Below, piece after piece: positions 30,318-41,380 of a stretch of DNA of 64,000 bases (its first letter is position 1; every line of letters begins with the position of its first letter). The DNA is from an uncultured Pelagibacteraceae bacterium (lineage in GTDB: Bacteria > Pseudomonadota > Alphaproteobacteria > Pelagibacterales > Pelagibacteraceae). The DNA lies in contig CACFSO010000002.1 in the NCBI GenBank assembly GCA_902568975.1, positions 1 through 64,000 on the forward strand, written 5' to 3'. A program made the position numbers and the translations under genes. Under the pieces are notes generated by a model. The model was not told the DNA's origin. It saw only the letters and a program-made list of their open reading frames with translations, and made no database searches.

Positions 30318-30941
30318 ATGAAAATATTGATAAAAAGATCAATAAAACCAGTAATTTATAAAAAAGCTATAGATATACTTGAAAAAAAAGTTGAGAAAAT
30401 AATCAATAAAAAAGATGAAAAGGAACTTATATGGTTTTTAGAACATCCTTCAATTTATACTGGCGGAACTAGTTTTAAAAAAAATGAAATTTTAGATAGC
30501 TCGATAAATATAATAAATAGTAATAGAGGTGGAAAAATTACTTGGCATGGACCCGGTCAACTTGTTTGCTATTTGGTTATTGATTTAGGTAAAAGAGGAA
30601 AGGATATTAGAAGATTTATAAAAAAAGTTGAATTATCAATTATTGAAACTTTAAGAAAATATAATATTAAATCAAGAAGTGATAGAAAAAATATTGGAAT
30701 TTGGTATTCAGAAAATAATAAATTAAAAAAAATTGCTGCAATAGGTTTTAAAATAAAGAGATGGGTTGCTTACCATGGATTTTCAATAAATATAAGTAAT
30801 GAATTAAATCATTATGATAAAATAATTCCATGTGGAATTAAAGATAGGGAAATTACTAATTTAATTAGTATTAAAAAAATAAATTATAACAAAATTTCTA
30901 GTATGCTTGAAAAAAATTTAATTAAAAATTTGAAAATTTAA
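30318..30941 (+). CDS. lipB: Octanoyltransferase LipB
   Basis: FLEHPSIYTGG, RGGKITWHGPGQLVCYLVIDL, KIAAIGFK, IIPCGI. Confidence 0.95.
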   Translation: MKILIKRSIKPVIYKKAIDILEKKVEKIINKKDEKELIWFLEHPSIYTGGTSFKKNEILDSSINIINSNRGGKITWHGPGQLVCYLVIDLGKRGKDIRRFIKKVELSIIETLRKYNIKSRSDRKNIGIWYSENNKLKKIAAIGFKIKRWVAYHGFSINISNELNHYDKIIPCGIKDREITNLISIKKINYNKISSMLEKNLIKNLKI

Positions 30942-31836
30942 GTCTTTTAGATTTTAACAGTTTTTTAAAATAATCAGGTAATAAAGCAGAATAAGTATAC
31001 TTCACTTCATTTATTTTAAATTTTATTTGATATGAATGTAACATTAAATTTTTATTAATACCCTTGTAAGAATTTGATAATTTATATTTTGTATCTCCAA
31101 AAATTGGATTTCCTATTGAATATAATTGTTTACGCAACTGATGTTTTCTTCCAGTGATCGGATTTAATTCTAATAAACTAGCCTCAGAATTTTTATCAAC
31201 TACCTTAAAAATTGTTTTAGCTTTCTCAATTATTTTTTTATCTCCATCATATCTAATTAAATCATCATGCCAAATACCTGAATTTTTACTAATTTCACCT
31301 TGGCATATGGCCAAATAGGTTTTATAAACTTTTCTTAATCTAAACAAAGAGGTTAATAACTGTGCGCTCTCTCTATTTTTGGCCATTATAAAAACTCCCG
31401 AAGTATCTTTATCTAATCTATGGACTGAAAAAGGCTTTGTTCCTTTAAAAATTTCACTTTTAGTAAAAATATCAACTAAATTTTTTTTTGATTTTGTTCC
31501 TCCTTGTACCGATATTCCAGATTCTTTATTTAACACTATAAAGTTATCATTGTTGTCAATTATTTGATTCTCGTTTGACTTAATAATTTCTTTTGAAGGT
31601 AAAAACTTAATTTTTTTTTGTGGAATTCTTTCTTTAAATTCTATGTTAAAAATGTTTATCTCATCTTTAGTTTTTATTTTATGAGAGCTTTTAGCCTTCT
31701 TTTTGTTAAGTTTAATTTTTCCTGTCCTTAGATATTTCTCAATAAGTCCTTGTGGAATTTTTCCAATTTTAATTCTTAACCATCTATCTAAACGCATGTG
31801 ATTACACGTTGAATCAACGATGTAAGATTTTTTCAT
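30922..31836 (-). CDS. RluC/RluD-family pseudouridine synthase
   Basis: S4-like N-terminus; catalytic HRLDKDTSGVFIMAKN; TGRKHQLRKQL. Confidence 0.93.
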   Translation of the reverse strand: MKKSYIVDSTCNHMRLDRWLRIKIGKIPQGLIEKYLRTGKIKLNKKKAKSSHKIKTKDEINIFNIEFKERIPQKKIKFLPSKEIIKSNENQIIDNNDNFIVLNKESGISVQGGTKSKKNLVDIFTKSEIFKGTKPFSVHRLDKDTSGVFIMAKNRESAQLLTSLFRLRKVYKTYLAICQGEISKNSGIWHDDLIRYDGDKKIIEKAKTIFKVVDKNSEASLLELNPITGRKHQLRKQLYSIGNPIFGDTKYKLSNSYKGINKNLMLHSYQIKFKINEVKYTYSALLPDYFKKLLKSKRLKFSNF

Positions 31837-31846
31837 GATCTAAGAT

Positions 31847-32290
31847 TTAAGCTGTAGCTTTTTTTTTCTCTTCCGCTTTAGGTGCTTCTTTGGTTGTATC
31901 TTTTTTCTTTTTATCAACTCTTTTTGCTTCAACATCTCTATCGACAAATTCAATTACAGCCATAGGGGCATTATCACCATATCTAAATCCAGCTTTTATT
32001 ATTCTTGTGTAACCACCTTTTCTATTTTCATATCTTTTAGATAAAGTTTTTCTCACTTTATTAGCTAATATAGAATTCTGGAGCTTAGAATGTAAAAATC
32101 TTATGTTTTGAAGAGTATTTTTTTTACCTAATGTTATTATTTTATCTGCTTCTGGTTTTAAAACTTTGGCTTTTGGTAATGTTGTTGTGATTTGTTCATA
32201 TTTAATTAATGAATTTAACATGTTTTTTATAAGTGCCTTCCTATGATCAGAGGTTCTATTTAATTTTTTGTGACCGTATTTATGTCTCAT
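31847..32290 (-). CDS. rplQ: Ribosomal protein bL17
   Basis: [24 protein letters not shown]. Confidence 0.97.
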   Translation of the reverse strand: MRHKYGHKKLNRTSDHRKALIKNMLNSLIKYEQITTTLPKAKVLKPEADKIITLGKKNTLQNIRFLHSKLQNSILANKVRKTLSKRYENRKGGYTRIIKAGFRYGDNAPMAVIEFVDRDVEAKRVDKKKKDTTKEAPKAEEKKKATA

Positions 32291-33318
32291 TAAATAGTTT
32301 CCTCTAATTTTTTGGACAATTCAGCTATATTTTCTGGAGGCCAATTTGGAATTTCCATTCCTAAATACAAGGACATTCCTGTTAAAACTTCTTTAATTTC
32401 ATTTAAAGATTTTCTTCCAAAATTTGGTGTTCTTAACATTTCACCCTCAGATTTTTGCACTAAGTCACCTATATAAATAATATTATCATTTTTTAAACAA
32501 TTCATTGACCTAACAGATAGCTCGAGTTCATCAACTTTTCTTAAAAGATTTTTGTTGAATTCAGGCTCGGAAGGTTTCTCTTTTACAATAACCTCTTGTG
32601 GTTCATCAAAATTAACAAACATCCCAAGTTGGTCTTGGAATATTCTTGCAGAATATGCTATAGCATCCTCAGCTGAAATTGAGCCATTCGTTTCAACTTC
32701 CATAGTTAGTTTGTCATAATCTAATGCCTTGCCTTCCCTTGCTGTACTCACTGAATAAGAAACTTTTTTAACTGGACTAAATAAAGAATCTATTGGAATT
32801 AAGCCTAAAGGAGGTTCATCAGGTTTATTAAGTTCTGCGGAAACATATCCTTTTCCATTACCTACAGTCATTTCCATATGAAAATTAGTATTTTCATCTA
32901 AATTGCAGATGACTAAATCTGGATTTAAGATTTCAATGTCAGATAATGGAGTGATATTAGATGCTTTAATTTCTCCTGGACCTTTTGCATCAAGAATTAA
33001 TTTTTTTACTCCTTCGGATGAACTCTTAAGAGCTAGTGATTTAACATTCAATACTATATCAGTTACATCCTCTCTAATGCCTTTTATAGATGTGAATTCA
33101 TGTAAAACTCCATCAATTTGAATTGCTGTAACTGCTGATCCTCTTATTGAAGATAGCAATATTCTTCTTAAAGAATTTCCTAATGTTAATCCGTATCCTT
33201 TTTCTAACGGCTCTGCAGTAACTTTTGCATAAGTTTTATCATCATTGGATTGGATATCTAACCTTCCGGGTTTAATTAAAGATTTCCAATTTTTTATATT
33301 TACTTCGTTAGTTTCCAT
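32290..33318 (-). CDS. rpoA: RNA polymerase alpha subunit
   Basis: [22 protein letters not shown]; alpha-[18 protein letters not shown]. Confidence 0.97.
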   Translation of the reverse strand: METNEVNIKNWKSLIKPGRLDIQSNDDKTYAKVTAEPLEKGYGLTLGNSLRRILLSSIRGSAVTAIQIDGVLHEFTSIKGIREDVTDIVLNVKSLALKSSSEGVKKLILDAKGPGEIKASNITPLSDIEILNPDLVICNLDENTNFHMEMTVGNGKGYVSAELNKPDEPPLGLIPIDSLFSPVKKVSYSVSTAREGKALDYDKLTMEVETNGSISAEDAIAYSARIFQDQLGMFVNFDEPQEVIVKEKPSEPEFNKNLLRKVDELELSVRSMNCLKNDNIIYIGDLVQKSEGEMLRTPNFGRKSLNEIKEVLTGMSLYLGMEIPNWPPENIAELSKKLEETI

Positions 33319-33776
33319 TATACTCTCCTTTTTTTTGGTGGTCTTGTTCCATTATGTGGTATTGGTGTAGTATCTTTTATCGAAATAATTTTAAAACCTC
33401 TTGCTTGTAATGCTCGAAGTGCAGTTTCTCTACCTGAACCTGGTCCTTTTATTTCGACAGACAATACTTTCATGCCTGCTTCTAAAGCTTTTGAAGCAGC
33501 CGAGTCAGCTGCAACTTGTGCAGCATAAGGCGTAGATTTTCTTGATCCTTTAAATCCTTTTTGGCCAGCTGAAGCCCAAGATACTACATTTCCATTTGTA
33601 TCAGCTATTGAAACTATAGTATTATTAAAGGTTGACTGAACATAAGCTATACCATTTGTTATATTTTTTTTAGTCTTTTTTTTTTTAGAATAAGAACTTT
33701 TTTTTATAGTTTTAGCTTTTTCTTTTAATTCATCTTTATTTTCTAATTTTTTTTCAACTTTTTTATCTTTTGTCAT
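33318..33776 (-). CDS. rpsK: Ribosomal protein uS11 (N-terminally extended)
   Basis: [47 protein letters not shown]. Confidence 0.97.
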   Translation of the reverse strand: MTKDKKVEKKLENKDELKEKAKTIKKSSYSKKKKTKKNITNGIAYVQSTFNNTIVSIADTNGNVVSWASAGQKGFKGSRKSTPYAAQVAADSAASKALEAGMKVLSVEIKGPGSGRETALRALQARGFKIISIKDTTPIPHNGTRPPKKRRV

Positions 33777-33778
33777 AA

Positions 33779-34162
33779 TTATTTTTTAAGAGGTGTAAGT
33801 TTTTTACCAGCTATAGCTATTGCTTTACCTTTTCTAGTTCTAGCATTGCATCGAGTTCGTTGACCTCTTACAGGGAGTTTTTTTCTATGCCTAGATCCTC
33901 TATACGTAGCTAAATCAATTAATCTTTTTATACTTAAAGAATTCTCTCTTCTTAAATCACCTTCAACTGTAAAATTTTTATCTATATATTCTCTTATTTT
34001 TAAAATTTGATCATCAGTTAACTCATTGACTCTTTTTGATTTTGGTATCTCAAGAGCATTGCAAATTTGCTTTGAAAATTTTTGACCAATTCCAAAAATA
34101 TATGTCAAGCCAACTTGAACTATCTTGTTTTGAGGAATGTTTACACCTGCTATACGAGCCAT
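33779..34162 (-). CDS. rpsM: Ribosomal protein uS13
   Basis: [26 protein letters not shown]. Confidence 0.97.
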   Translation of the reverse strand: MARIAGVNIPQNKIVQVGLTYIFGIGQKFSKQICNALEIPKSKRVNELTDDQILKIREYIDKNFTVEGDLRRENSLSIKRLIDLATYRGSRHRKKLPVRGQRTRCNARTRKGKAIAIAGKKLTPLKK

Positions 34163-34185
34163 ATTTTTAGGATAAAATTTAGCCT

Positions 34186-34213
34186 TTTATATAAGAAGAT
34201 CTTTTAAAGTCAA
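34186..34213 (-). promoter_or_regulatory. Candidate sigma70-type promoter upstream of rpsM
   Basis: Minus strand TTGACT - 16 nt - TATAAA in the 55-nt adk/rpsM gap. Confidence 0.55.
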
Positions 34214-34217
34214 CTTC

Positions 34218-34859
34218 TTAAACATTAAGAATTTCCTCTATTTTTCCTGATATTTCATCAATTTTTAAAGTACCATCAATCTTAATAAAATTAGGATTGG
34301 ATTTATAATAGTCTAAAACTGGCTTAGTTACTTCCATGTAGGTATCGTATCTTTTAACAATTGTTTTATCATTATCATCTGCTCTTTTTTTAAAATACTC
34401 TGTCCCACATTTATGATTTATTAAATCTTCTTTGTTTGTAAATTCATTTAATATTTCGTTACATTTTTGACATAAAATTCTTCCTGATATTCTTTTTAAA
34501 ATATTATCTTTAGATACATCGAGATATAAAATTTTATCAATTTTTTGATTTGCGTTTTCAAGAATTTTTTCCAGCTTTTTAACCTGACTTATATTTCTTG
34601 GATATCCATCAAAGATTATTCTATTTTTATAATTCTCGTTATTTATTATTTTAATAATTAGGTCTTCTACTATTTCATCAGTAACAAATTCACCTTGATC
34701 AATCAATTTTGATATTTTTTCACTAAGTTCTGTTTTTTTTGTTATTTCATCTCTTAATAAATCACCTGTTGATAACTGAAAATAATTATACTTCTTAACA
34801 ATATGCTTTGCTTGAGTTCCCTTACCTGCCCCTGGTGGACCGAACAGAATTATATTCAC
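34218..34859 (-). CDS. adk: Adenylate kinase
   Basis: MNIILFGPPGAGKGTQAKHI, IFDGYPRN; LID CQKC...HKCG. Confidence 0.97.
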   Translation of the reverse strand: MNIILFGPPGAGKGTQAKHIVKKYNYFQLSTGDLLRDEITKKTELSEKISKLIDQGEFVTDEIVEDLIIKIINNENYKNRIIFDGYPRNISQVKKLEKILENANQKIDKILYLDVSKDNILKRISGRILCQKCNEILNEFTNKEDLINHKCGTEYFKKRADDNDKTIVKRYDTYMEVTKPVLDYYKSNPNFIKIDGTLKIDEISGKIEEILNV

Positions 34860-34862
34860 AAT

Positions 34863-36143
34863 CTATCTTCCAAATTTTGTTTTTTTAATTAATTGCTCAT
34901 ATTGAGAACTCATTAATTTAGTTTGAATTTGGGTTACAGTATCTATGGCTACTACAACAACGATTAAAATTGATGTGCCTCCTAAGTAAAAAGGAATAGG
35001 ATAATTTGCAATTAAAAATTCAGGCATAAGACATACGAGAGTTAAATATAATGCACCAATCGTTGTTAATTTAGTAAGTATATTATCTATGTAAATTGCA
35101 GTACTATCTCCGGGTCGTATCCCAGGTATAAAACCACCATATTTCCTCAAATTTTCTGCTGTCTCATTTGGATTAAATACGATTGATGTATAAAAAAAAG
35201 TAAAAAAAATTATTCCTGATGCGTATAAAATCATATACAGAGGTTGTCCTTGTGAAAAATAAGAAGTTATATTTAATAAAGTCTCATTTTCAGAAATATT
35301 AAAGTTTGAAAAAGTAACTGGTAAAAGCAATAGTGCAGATGCAAAAATGGCTGGTATAACTCCTGCAGAATTTATTTTAAGTGGTAAATGAGAGGAGTCT
35401 CCTCCATACATTTTGTTACCCATTTGTCTTTTAGGATAATTTATTAATATTTTTCTTAATGCTCTCTCCATAAATACTATAAACATTATTGTTATAATAA
35501 GTAGTACAAAAATTCCTATTATTAGAAATGTTGAAATTGCACCAGTTCTTCCTAATTCAAATGTAGTAACTAAAGCTCTAGGTATTTCAGCTACAATTCC
35601 AGAAAATATTATTAATGAGATTCCATTTCCAATGCCTCTCTGTGTTATTTGCTCTCCTAGCCACATTAAAAATATAGTTCCGGCAACAATAGTTGTTACT
35701 GTTGATATTTTAAAAAATATACCAGGATTAATCACTAAGTTAGCTGAAGACTCTAAACCTATTGCCAAACCATATCCCTGTATTGTTGCTAGAAAAACTG
35801 TTCCATATCTAGTTATTTGAGTAATTTTTTGTCTACCTATTTCACCTTGAGCTTTTAAATTTTTAAAATAATCAGAAACACCCGTTAAAAGTTGAACAAT
35901 AATTGATGAAGATATGTAAGGCATTATACCTAATGCAAAAATTGCCATTCTGCTTATTGCTCCACCAGCAAATACATTAAACATACCCAATAAACCTTTT
36001 TGATTACCTTCCATTAATTGTTGTAATTGATCAGGTTCTATTCCTGGTAAAGGTACAAATGTACCCAACCTATAGATAGATAAAATAAATATTGTAAAAA
36101 TTATTCTATTTCTTAAATCATTTGAATGTAAAGATTCACTCAT
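34863..36143 (-). CDS. secY: Protein translocase subunit SecY
   Basis: RNRIIFTIFILSIYRLGTFVPLPGI; 10-TM pattern; GIRPGDSTAIYID. Confidence 0.97.
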   Translation of the reverse strand: MSESLHSNDLRNRIIFTIFILSIYRLGTFVPLPGIEPDQLQQLMEGNQKGLLGMFNVFAGGAISRMAIFALGIMPYISSSIIVQLLTGVSDYFKNLKAQGEIGRQKITQITRYGTVFLATIQGYGLAIGLESSANLVINPGIFFKISTVTTIVAGTIFLMWLGEQITQRGIGNGISLIIFSGIVAEIPRALVTTFELGRTGAISTFLIIGIFVLLIITIMFIVFMERALRKILINYPKRQMGNKMYGGDSSHLPLKINSAGVIPAIFASALLLLPVTFSNFNISENETLLNITSYFSQGQPLYMILYASGIIFFTFFYTSIVFNPNETAENLRKYGGFIPGIRPGDSTAIYIDNILTKLTTIGALYLTLVCLMPEFLIANYPIPFYLGGTSILIVVVVAIDTVTQIQTKLMSSQYEQLIKKTKFGR

Positions 36144-36148
36144 AAAGA

Positions 36149-36613
36149 TTATATACTCTTTTTCAAAATAATATTTCCACCAAATTTTTCTAGTTTGTTT
36201 TTTGCAGATTTAGATATGTAATTTGTTTCGATGTTTACCTTCTCTTTAAGATCACCAGAGCCTAAGATTTTAATTTTTTTATATTTTTTTGAAACTATAT
36301 TTAATTTTTTTAATAAATTTAAATCAATCTTTTCTTCTTTATTAATTTTTTTATTTTCCAAAAATTTTTGGATTTTTTCTAAATTTATAATTGCGATATT
36401 ATTTTTATTTTTAGACAAAGAATTAAAGCCTCTTTTAGGTAATCTTCTAAATAATGGCATTTGACCACCTTCAAAACTTTTAATTGCAACTCCCGATCTT
36501 GACTTTTGTCCTTTTACACCTCTTCCTGAAGTTTTTCCTTTTCCAGAACCTATGCCTCTTCCAACTCGAAGTTTTTTTATTTTAATCTTATTTGTTCTAT
36601 TTAAAATAGTCAT
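36149..36613 (-). CDS. rplO: Ribosomal protein uL15
   Basis: RVGRGIGSGKGKTSGRGVKGQKSRSG. Confidence 0.96.
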   Translation of the reverse strand: MTILNRTNKIKIKKLRVGRGIGSGKGKTSGRGVKGQKSRSGVAIKSFEGGQMPLFRRLPKRGFNSLSKNKNNIAIINLEKIQKFLENKKINKEEKIDLNLLKKLNIVSKKYKKIKILGSGDLKEKVNIETNYISKSAKNKLEKFGGNIILKKSI

Positions 36614-37113
36614 TATCCTCTCTTCTCAATTATTTCGGATATTTTTTTATTTCTAAGCATAGAAATATTTTTTGGTGAATTTTGATTTTTTAAAGCTTTC
36701 ATACAGGCTCTTATTACATTATGTGGATTTGCAGATCCTAATGATTTTGCAACTATATCTTTAATTCCTAATACCTCGCAAACTGCTCTTATTGGGCCGC
36801 CAGCAATAATACCGGTTCCTTTTGGAGCAGATCTAAGTTTTATTTTTCCTGAACCATCTTTACCATAAATGTCATGGTGTATTGTTCTGCCTTCTCTAAG
36901 AGGTATTTGTATTAATTTACGTCTGGCTAACTCATTTGCTTTTTTTATAGCATCTGGTACTTGCTTTGCTTTAGCGTGAGCAACCCCAATTTTACCATTT
37001 TGATTTCCAACTACAACTAGAGCTGAAAAGCCAAATCTTCTACCACCTTTAACAACTTTTGTTATTCTGTTGATATGAACTAATTTTTCAAGATAATCAT
37101 TATTTTTTTCCAT
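36613..37113 (-). CDS. rpsE: Ribosomal protein uS5
   Basis: LVHINRITKVVKGGRRFGFSALVVVG. Confidence 0.97.
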   Translation of the reverse strand: MEKNNDYLEKLVHINRITKVVKGGRRFGFSALVVVGNQNGKIGVAHAKAKQVPDAIKKANELARRKLIQIPLREGRTIHHDIYGKDGSGKIKLRSAPKGTGIIAGGPIRAVCEVLGIKDIVAKSLGSANPHNVIRACMKALKNQNSPKNISMLRNKKISEIIEKRG

Positions 37114-37116
37114 AGC

Positions 37117-37473
37117 CTAAAAATCCATCCCATTCTTTCTTAAAGTTTCTGCAAAAATTTTTATCCTTCCGTGGTAACTGTAAAAACCTCTATCAAAATA
37201 TATTTTTTTTATTTTTTTTTCTAGTGCATTTTTTGCTAGTTTTTCTGCAACTGCAACTGATAATTCTGTTTTATTTTTTTTATTTAAAGACTTTATTTCT
37301 TTTTGTGTAGAAGAAGCAGATGCTAATGTTATATTTTTAATATCATCGATTATTTGTGCTGAAATATTCTTTGAAGATCTTGAAATAGTTAATCTAAATC
37401 TGTCACTATTAGAAACTTTCTTAAGTTTATTTCTAGTTCTAAATTTTCTCCTATCTAAAGCTTTTAATTTCAT
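37117..37473 (-). CDS. rplR: Ribosomal protein uL18
   Basis: [20 protein letters not shown]...[20 protein letters not shown]. Confidence 0.96.
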   Translation of the reverse strand: MKLKALDRRKFRTRNKLKKVSNSDRFRLTISRSSKNISAQIIDDIKNITLASASSTQKEIKSLNKKNKTELSVAVAEKLAKNALEKKIKKIYFDRGFYSYHGRIKIFAETLRKNGMDF

Positions 37474-38012
37474 TACTTTTTCTTTCCTTCTTTTCTAAGT
37501 ATGTATTGACCTTGTTCTTTTATACCTTTACCTTTGTATGGTTCGGGTGGACGTAAAGATTTTATTTTTGATGTTATCATACCAACATCGTGTTTATCAG
37601 AACCGAAAATTTTTATAATTGTTTGCTTTTCTACAGTTACTTTTATATTTTCAGGAATATCAAAATTAACATCGTGACTGAAGCCTAATTGAAGGTTCAA
37701 TTGTTTACCTTTCAAAGTTGCTCTATATCCTACTCCAACAAGTTCTAAAATTTTAGTATATCCTACACTAGTTCCAATTATTGCATTATTTACTAAACTT
37801 CTATTCATTCCCCAAAGTCTCTTGGTAGAAGCATCAATTTTTTTTGGTTTAATTGAAACTTCTTTACCTTCCTTAACATTTAAATCAAAAATATTTGTAT
37901 CTATATTTAATGATTTTTTACCAAGTGGTCCTTCCACATTTAAAATATTTCCGTTAAGTATAACCTTAACTTTTTCAGGAATTGAAATATTTATTTTACC
38001 AATTTTAGACAT
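37473..38012 (-). CDS. rplF: Ribosomal protein uL6
   Basis: [28 protein letters not shown]. Confidence 0.97.
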   Translation of the reverse strand: MSKIGKINISIPEKVKVILNGNILNVEGPLGKKSLNIDTNIFDLNVKEGKEVSIKPKKIDASTKRLWGMNRSLVNNAIIGTSVGYTKILELVGVGYRATLKGKQLNLQLGFSHDVNFDIPENIKVTVEKQTIIKIFGSDKHDVGMITSKIKSLRPPEPYKGKGIKEQGQYILRKEGKKK

Positions 38013-38407
38013 TAAAATACCTTACAAATGATTTCTCCACCAACTTTTTGCTTTCTTGCATCAATGTCAGTCATTACACCTTTTGGTGTTGATATTATAG
38101 CAATCCCAAGACCATTATTTATTTTAGGTAAACTTTCGGCACTTGAAAAAATTCTTCTACCAGGTTTTGAAATTCTTTGAATAGAATTTATAACTGGATT
38201 ACCAGAGTTATATTTTAGGTCTATTTCTAAATTGATTTTATTTTTTTCAGTTATTAATTGATAATTAATTATATATCCCTCAGATTTTAAAACTTCAGCT
38301 ATTTTTGTTTTAAATTTAGATGTAGGTAAAATAACTTTTTTATGATGTCTTAATTGAGCATTTTTTATTCTTGCTATCATATCCCCTATTGGGTCATTTA
38401 AACTCAT
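38012..38407 (-). CDS. rpsH: Ribosomal protein uS8
   Basis: DPIGDMIARIKNAQ; GLGIAIISTPKGVMTD. Confidence 0.97.
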   Translation of the reverse strand: MSLNDPIGDMIARIKNAQLRHHKKVILPTSKFKTKIAEVLKSEGYIINYQLITEKNKINLEIDLKYNSGNPVINSIQRISKPGRRIFSSAESLPKINNGLGIAIISTPKGVMTDIDARKQKVGGEIICKVF

Positions 38408-38418
38408 AATTTTCCTTT

Positions 38419-38724
38419 CTACCAGCTAGCCTTTACCATTCCTGGAATTTTTCCCTCTAAACCTAGTTGGCGCAAAGCTATTCGTGATATTCTTAATTTT
38501 CTATAAACTCCGTGTGGTCTTCCAGTAATTCTACATCTATTCATTACACGTGTCTTAGATGAATTTCTTGGTAGCTTTGATAATTTTTGCTGTGCATTAA
38601 ATCTTTCTTCTAAAGATAATTTTTTATTCATAATTATATCTTTTAGTTTTTTTCTTTTTAAATAATACCTGTCAGAAAGTTTAATTCTTTTATCATTTTT
38701 GTTTATTGAGCTTAGTTTCGCCAT
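38419..38724 (-). CDS. rpsN: Ribosomal protein uS14
   Basis: [40 protein letters not shown]. Confidence 0.97.
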   Translation of the reverse strand: MAKLSSINKNDKRIKLSDRYYLKRKKLKDIIMNKKLSLEERFNAQQKLSKLPRNSSKTRVMNRCRITGRPHGVYRKLRISRIALRQLGLEGKIPGMVKASW

Positions 38725-38725
38725 G

Positions 38726-39280
38726 TTAATTACCTTTTCTTTCCCTAAATGGAAAATTTAGTTTTTTTAATAACTCTAAACTATGAGTTTTATCGTGACT
38801 TTTAATTACTATCGTAATATCTAAACCTTTAATTTTATCAACTTTATCAAAATTAACTTCCGGAAAAATTATATGTTCTTTTACTCCGAATGTATAATTG
38901 CCAAATTTATCAAATCCATCTAGTGACAAACCTCTAAAATCTTTAATTCTAGGAAGTGCGATATTTACCAATCTATCAATAAACTCATACATTTTATTTT
39001 TTCTGAGAGTTACCTTTAATCCAGCATTCGTATTTTTTCTTGTTTTGAAATTTGATATCGACTTTTTAAATTTTGTGATGACTGGTTTTTGTCCTGTTAT
39101 TTTACCTAAATCCTCTTCACATGATTTTATTACCTTGGAATCATTACCATCAAGTCCAAGACCCATGTTTAAAACTATTTTAAGTATTTTCGGACCCATA
39201 TATATATTTTTATATCCAAACTTCTCTTTTAGAGATTTTTGAATTTCATTATTTATCAGCTCTTTTATTCTAGGTATCAT
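38726..39280 (-). CDS. rplE: Ribosomal protein uL5
   Basis: [24 protein letters not shown]. Confidence 0.97.
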   Translation of the reverse strand: MIPRIKELINNEIQKSLKEKFGYKNIYMGPKILKIVLNMGLGLDGNDSKVIKSCEEDLGKITGQKPVITKFKKSISNFKTRKNTNAGLKVTLRKNKMYEFIDRLVNIALPRIKDFRGLSLDGFDKFGNYTFGVKEHIIFPEVNFDKVDKIKGLDITIVIKSHDKTHSLELLKKLNFPFRERKGN

Positions 39281-39525
39281 TATTTTTTAGCTTCAATTTT
39301 CTTTGTTTTTTTTTCATCTATTTTTGCAACATTAGAAATATGAATAAAATTTTCTTTTGAAATTATTCCTCCCTTTTTTTCTTTTGTTGTTTTGATGTGT
39401 TTTTTTACCATATTTATTCCTTTTACTTTTACTCTATTGTTTGTTCTTTGAATTTCAATTATTTCACCCTCTTTTTTTTTATCTTTCCCGCTCAAAATTA
39501 ATACTTTAGTTCCCTTTTTAATCAT
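39280..39525 (-). CDS. rplX: Ribosomal protein uL24
   Basis: [24 protein letters not shown] motif. Confidence 0.95.
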   Translation of the reverse strand: MIKKGTKVLILSGKDKKKEGEIIEIQRTNNRVKVKGINMVKKHIKTTKEKKGGIISKENFIHISNVAKIDEKKTKKIEAKK

Positions 39526-39526
39526 T

Positions 39527-39895
39527 TTATAAAACCTCTGGGGCTAGTGAAATTATTTTCATTTGTCCACGATTTCGCAATTCCCTCGTAACAGGACCAA
39601 AAATTCTAGTACCTATTGGTTCACCTTTTTCATCTGTCAATACTGCAGCATTATTGTCAAATTTCACTTTTGAACCATCATTTCTATGTATTCCTTTTTT
39701 AACTCTAACAACAACAGCTTTATAAACAGAGCCCTTTTTTACTTTTCCTTTTGGGATGGCTTCTTTTACTGCTACAACAATTGTATCGCCTATACTCGCA
39801 TATCTTCTTTTTGAGCCTCCAAGAACTTTGATACATTCTATTTTTTTTGCTCCAGTGTTATCTGCTACATATAATTCTGTTTGAACCTGTATCAT
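39527..39895 (-). CDS. rplN: Ribosomal protein uL14
   Basis: [33 protein letters not shown]. Confidence 0.97.
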   Translation of the reverse strand: MIQVQTELYVADNTGAKKIECIKVLGGSKRRYASIGDTIVVAVKEAIPKGKVKKGSVYKAVVVRVKKGIHRNDGSKVKFDNNAAVLTDEKGEPIGTRIFGPVTRELRNRGQMKIISLAPEVL

Positions 39896-40128
39896 TTTTT
39901 TTCTCCTAAAACTTGGAATTTTTTTGTTTTTGAAAAAGGTCTGCTTTCAATTATTGATACCTTGTCACCATTTTTGTATTGATTTTTCTCATCATGAGCA
40001 CTGTAATTTTTTCTTGCTTTGATAATTTTTTTTAAAACTGGGTGTTGATATTTACGCTCAACCATAACTGTAATTGTTTTATTTGGCTTATCGCTGACAA
40101 CTATACCTGTTAAAATTTTTTTAGGCAT
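39892..40128 (-). CDS. rpsQ: Ribosomal protein uS17
   Basis: [30 protein letters not shown]; start adjusted from 40161. Confidence 0.94.
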   Translation of the reverse strand: MPKKILTGIVVSDKPNKTITVMVERKYQHPVLKKIIKARKNYSAHDEKNQYKNGDKVSIIESRPFSKTKKFQVLGEKK

Positions 40129-40309
40129 TATTATCCTTGGAAAATGTTTTAAGTCTAGCAATTGTTTTTTTTATTTCTCTTATTTTAGATGGGTTTTTGA
40201 TTTGACTATTAATCTTCTGAAATCTAAAATTAAAAAGATCCTTTTTAAGCTTATCTATATCTTTGATAGCCTGACTCTTTGTAAGTTTTTTTATATCTTT
40301 TTTTTTCAT
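40121..40309 (-). CDS. rpmC: Ribosomal protein uL29
   Basis: [31 protein letters not shown]; start adjusted from 40399 (upstream part overlaps rplP). Confidence 0.92.
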   Translation of the reverse strand: MKKKDIKKLTKSQAIKDIDKLKKDLFNFRFQKINSQIKNPSKIREIKKTIARLKTFSKDNNA

Positions 40310-40310
40310 T

Positions 40311-40718
40311 TTATATTCTCTTAATAAATTTACATTTAATAGGAAGTTTTGCTGATGCTTTGTAAAGTGCTTCTCTAGCAATTTGCTCTGTAACACCATC
40401 TACTTCAAATAATATTCTTCCAGGTTTAACTCTGCATGCCCAAAACTCAGGAGCACCTTTTCCTTTACCCATTCTTACCTCTGTAGGTTTTTTTGATACT
40501 GGAATGTTTGGAAACATTCTTGTCCAAACTCTTCCTTGTCTTTTCATGTGTCTTGTTAAAGCTACTCTTGCTGCTTCGATTTGTTTTCCAATAACTCTGT
40601 CTGGCTGTATAGCTTTAAGCCCATAAGCTCCATAATTCATAAGATTGCATCTTGAAGCCTTTCCATGAATTCTTCCTTTGTGAGCTTTTCTGTATTTTGT
40701 TCTAGTAGGTTGTAACAT
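40311..40718 (-). CDS. rplP: Ribosomal protein uL16
   Basis: [47 protein letters not shown]. Confidence 0.97.
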   Translation of the reverse strand: MLQPTRTKYRKAHKGRIHGKASRCNLMNYGAYGLKAIQPDRVIGKQIEAARVALTRHMKRQGRVWTRMFPNIPVSKKPTEVRMGKGKGAPEFWACRVKPGRILFEVDGVTEQIAREALYKASAKLPIKCKFIKRI

Positions 40719-40720
40719 AA

Positions 40721-41380
40721 CTATCTTTTATTTGTTTCTTGATTAAATTCTTTTGTAAAAATTTCTCCTTTATAAATCCAAACTTTTATTCCAATAATTC
40801 CATATGTGGTAAGCGCCTCTGCCTCTGCATAATCAATATCCGCTCTTAAAGTATGGGAAGGTATACTTCCGTCTCTTAACCATTCGGTTCTTGCAATTTC
40901 GTTTCCACCTAATCTACCGCTTATAGATACCTTTATACCTTTTGCACCTAGTCTTAACGCAGATTGCATAGCTCTTTTCATTGCTCTTCTATATGAAACT
41001 CTTTTAACTAACTGTTGTGCAATATTTTCTGCAACTAAATAACTGTTAGTTTCAGGTTTTTTTACTTCTTTAATATTTAAAACTACCTCGTTTGTAGTTA
41101 AATTTGATAGTTTGCCTTTAATTTTTTCTATATCGCTACCTTTTTTACCAATAACAAAACCAGGTCTAGAAGTATAAATTGTAACAAAGCATTTTTTTGA
41201 TGTTCTTTCTATCATTACCTTTGAAACACCTGAATTAATTACATTTTTTTTTATAAATTCTCTAATTTTAAAATCTTCAATTAAGTAATTACCAAAATCT
41301 TTCTTTTTAGCATACCATACGGAGTCCCAACCTCTATTAATGCCTAATCTTAAACCTACCGGATTAACTTTTTGACCCAT
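40721..41380 (-). CDS. rpsC: Ribosomal protein uS3
   Basis: [35 protein letters not shown]. Confidence 0.97.
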   Translation of the reverse strand: MGQKVNPVGLRLGINRGWDSVWYAKKKDFGNYLIEDFKIREFIKKNVINSGVSKVMIERTSKKCFVTIYTSRPGFVIGKKGSDIEKIKGKLSNLTTNEVVLNIKEVKKPETNSYLVAENIAQQLVKRVSYRRAMKRAMQSALRLGAKGIKVSISGRLGGNEIARTEWLRDGSIPSHTLRADIDYAEAEALTTYGIIGIKVWIYKGEIFTKEFNQETNKR

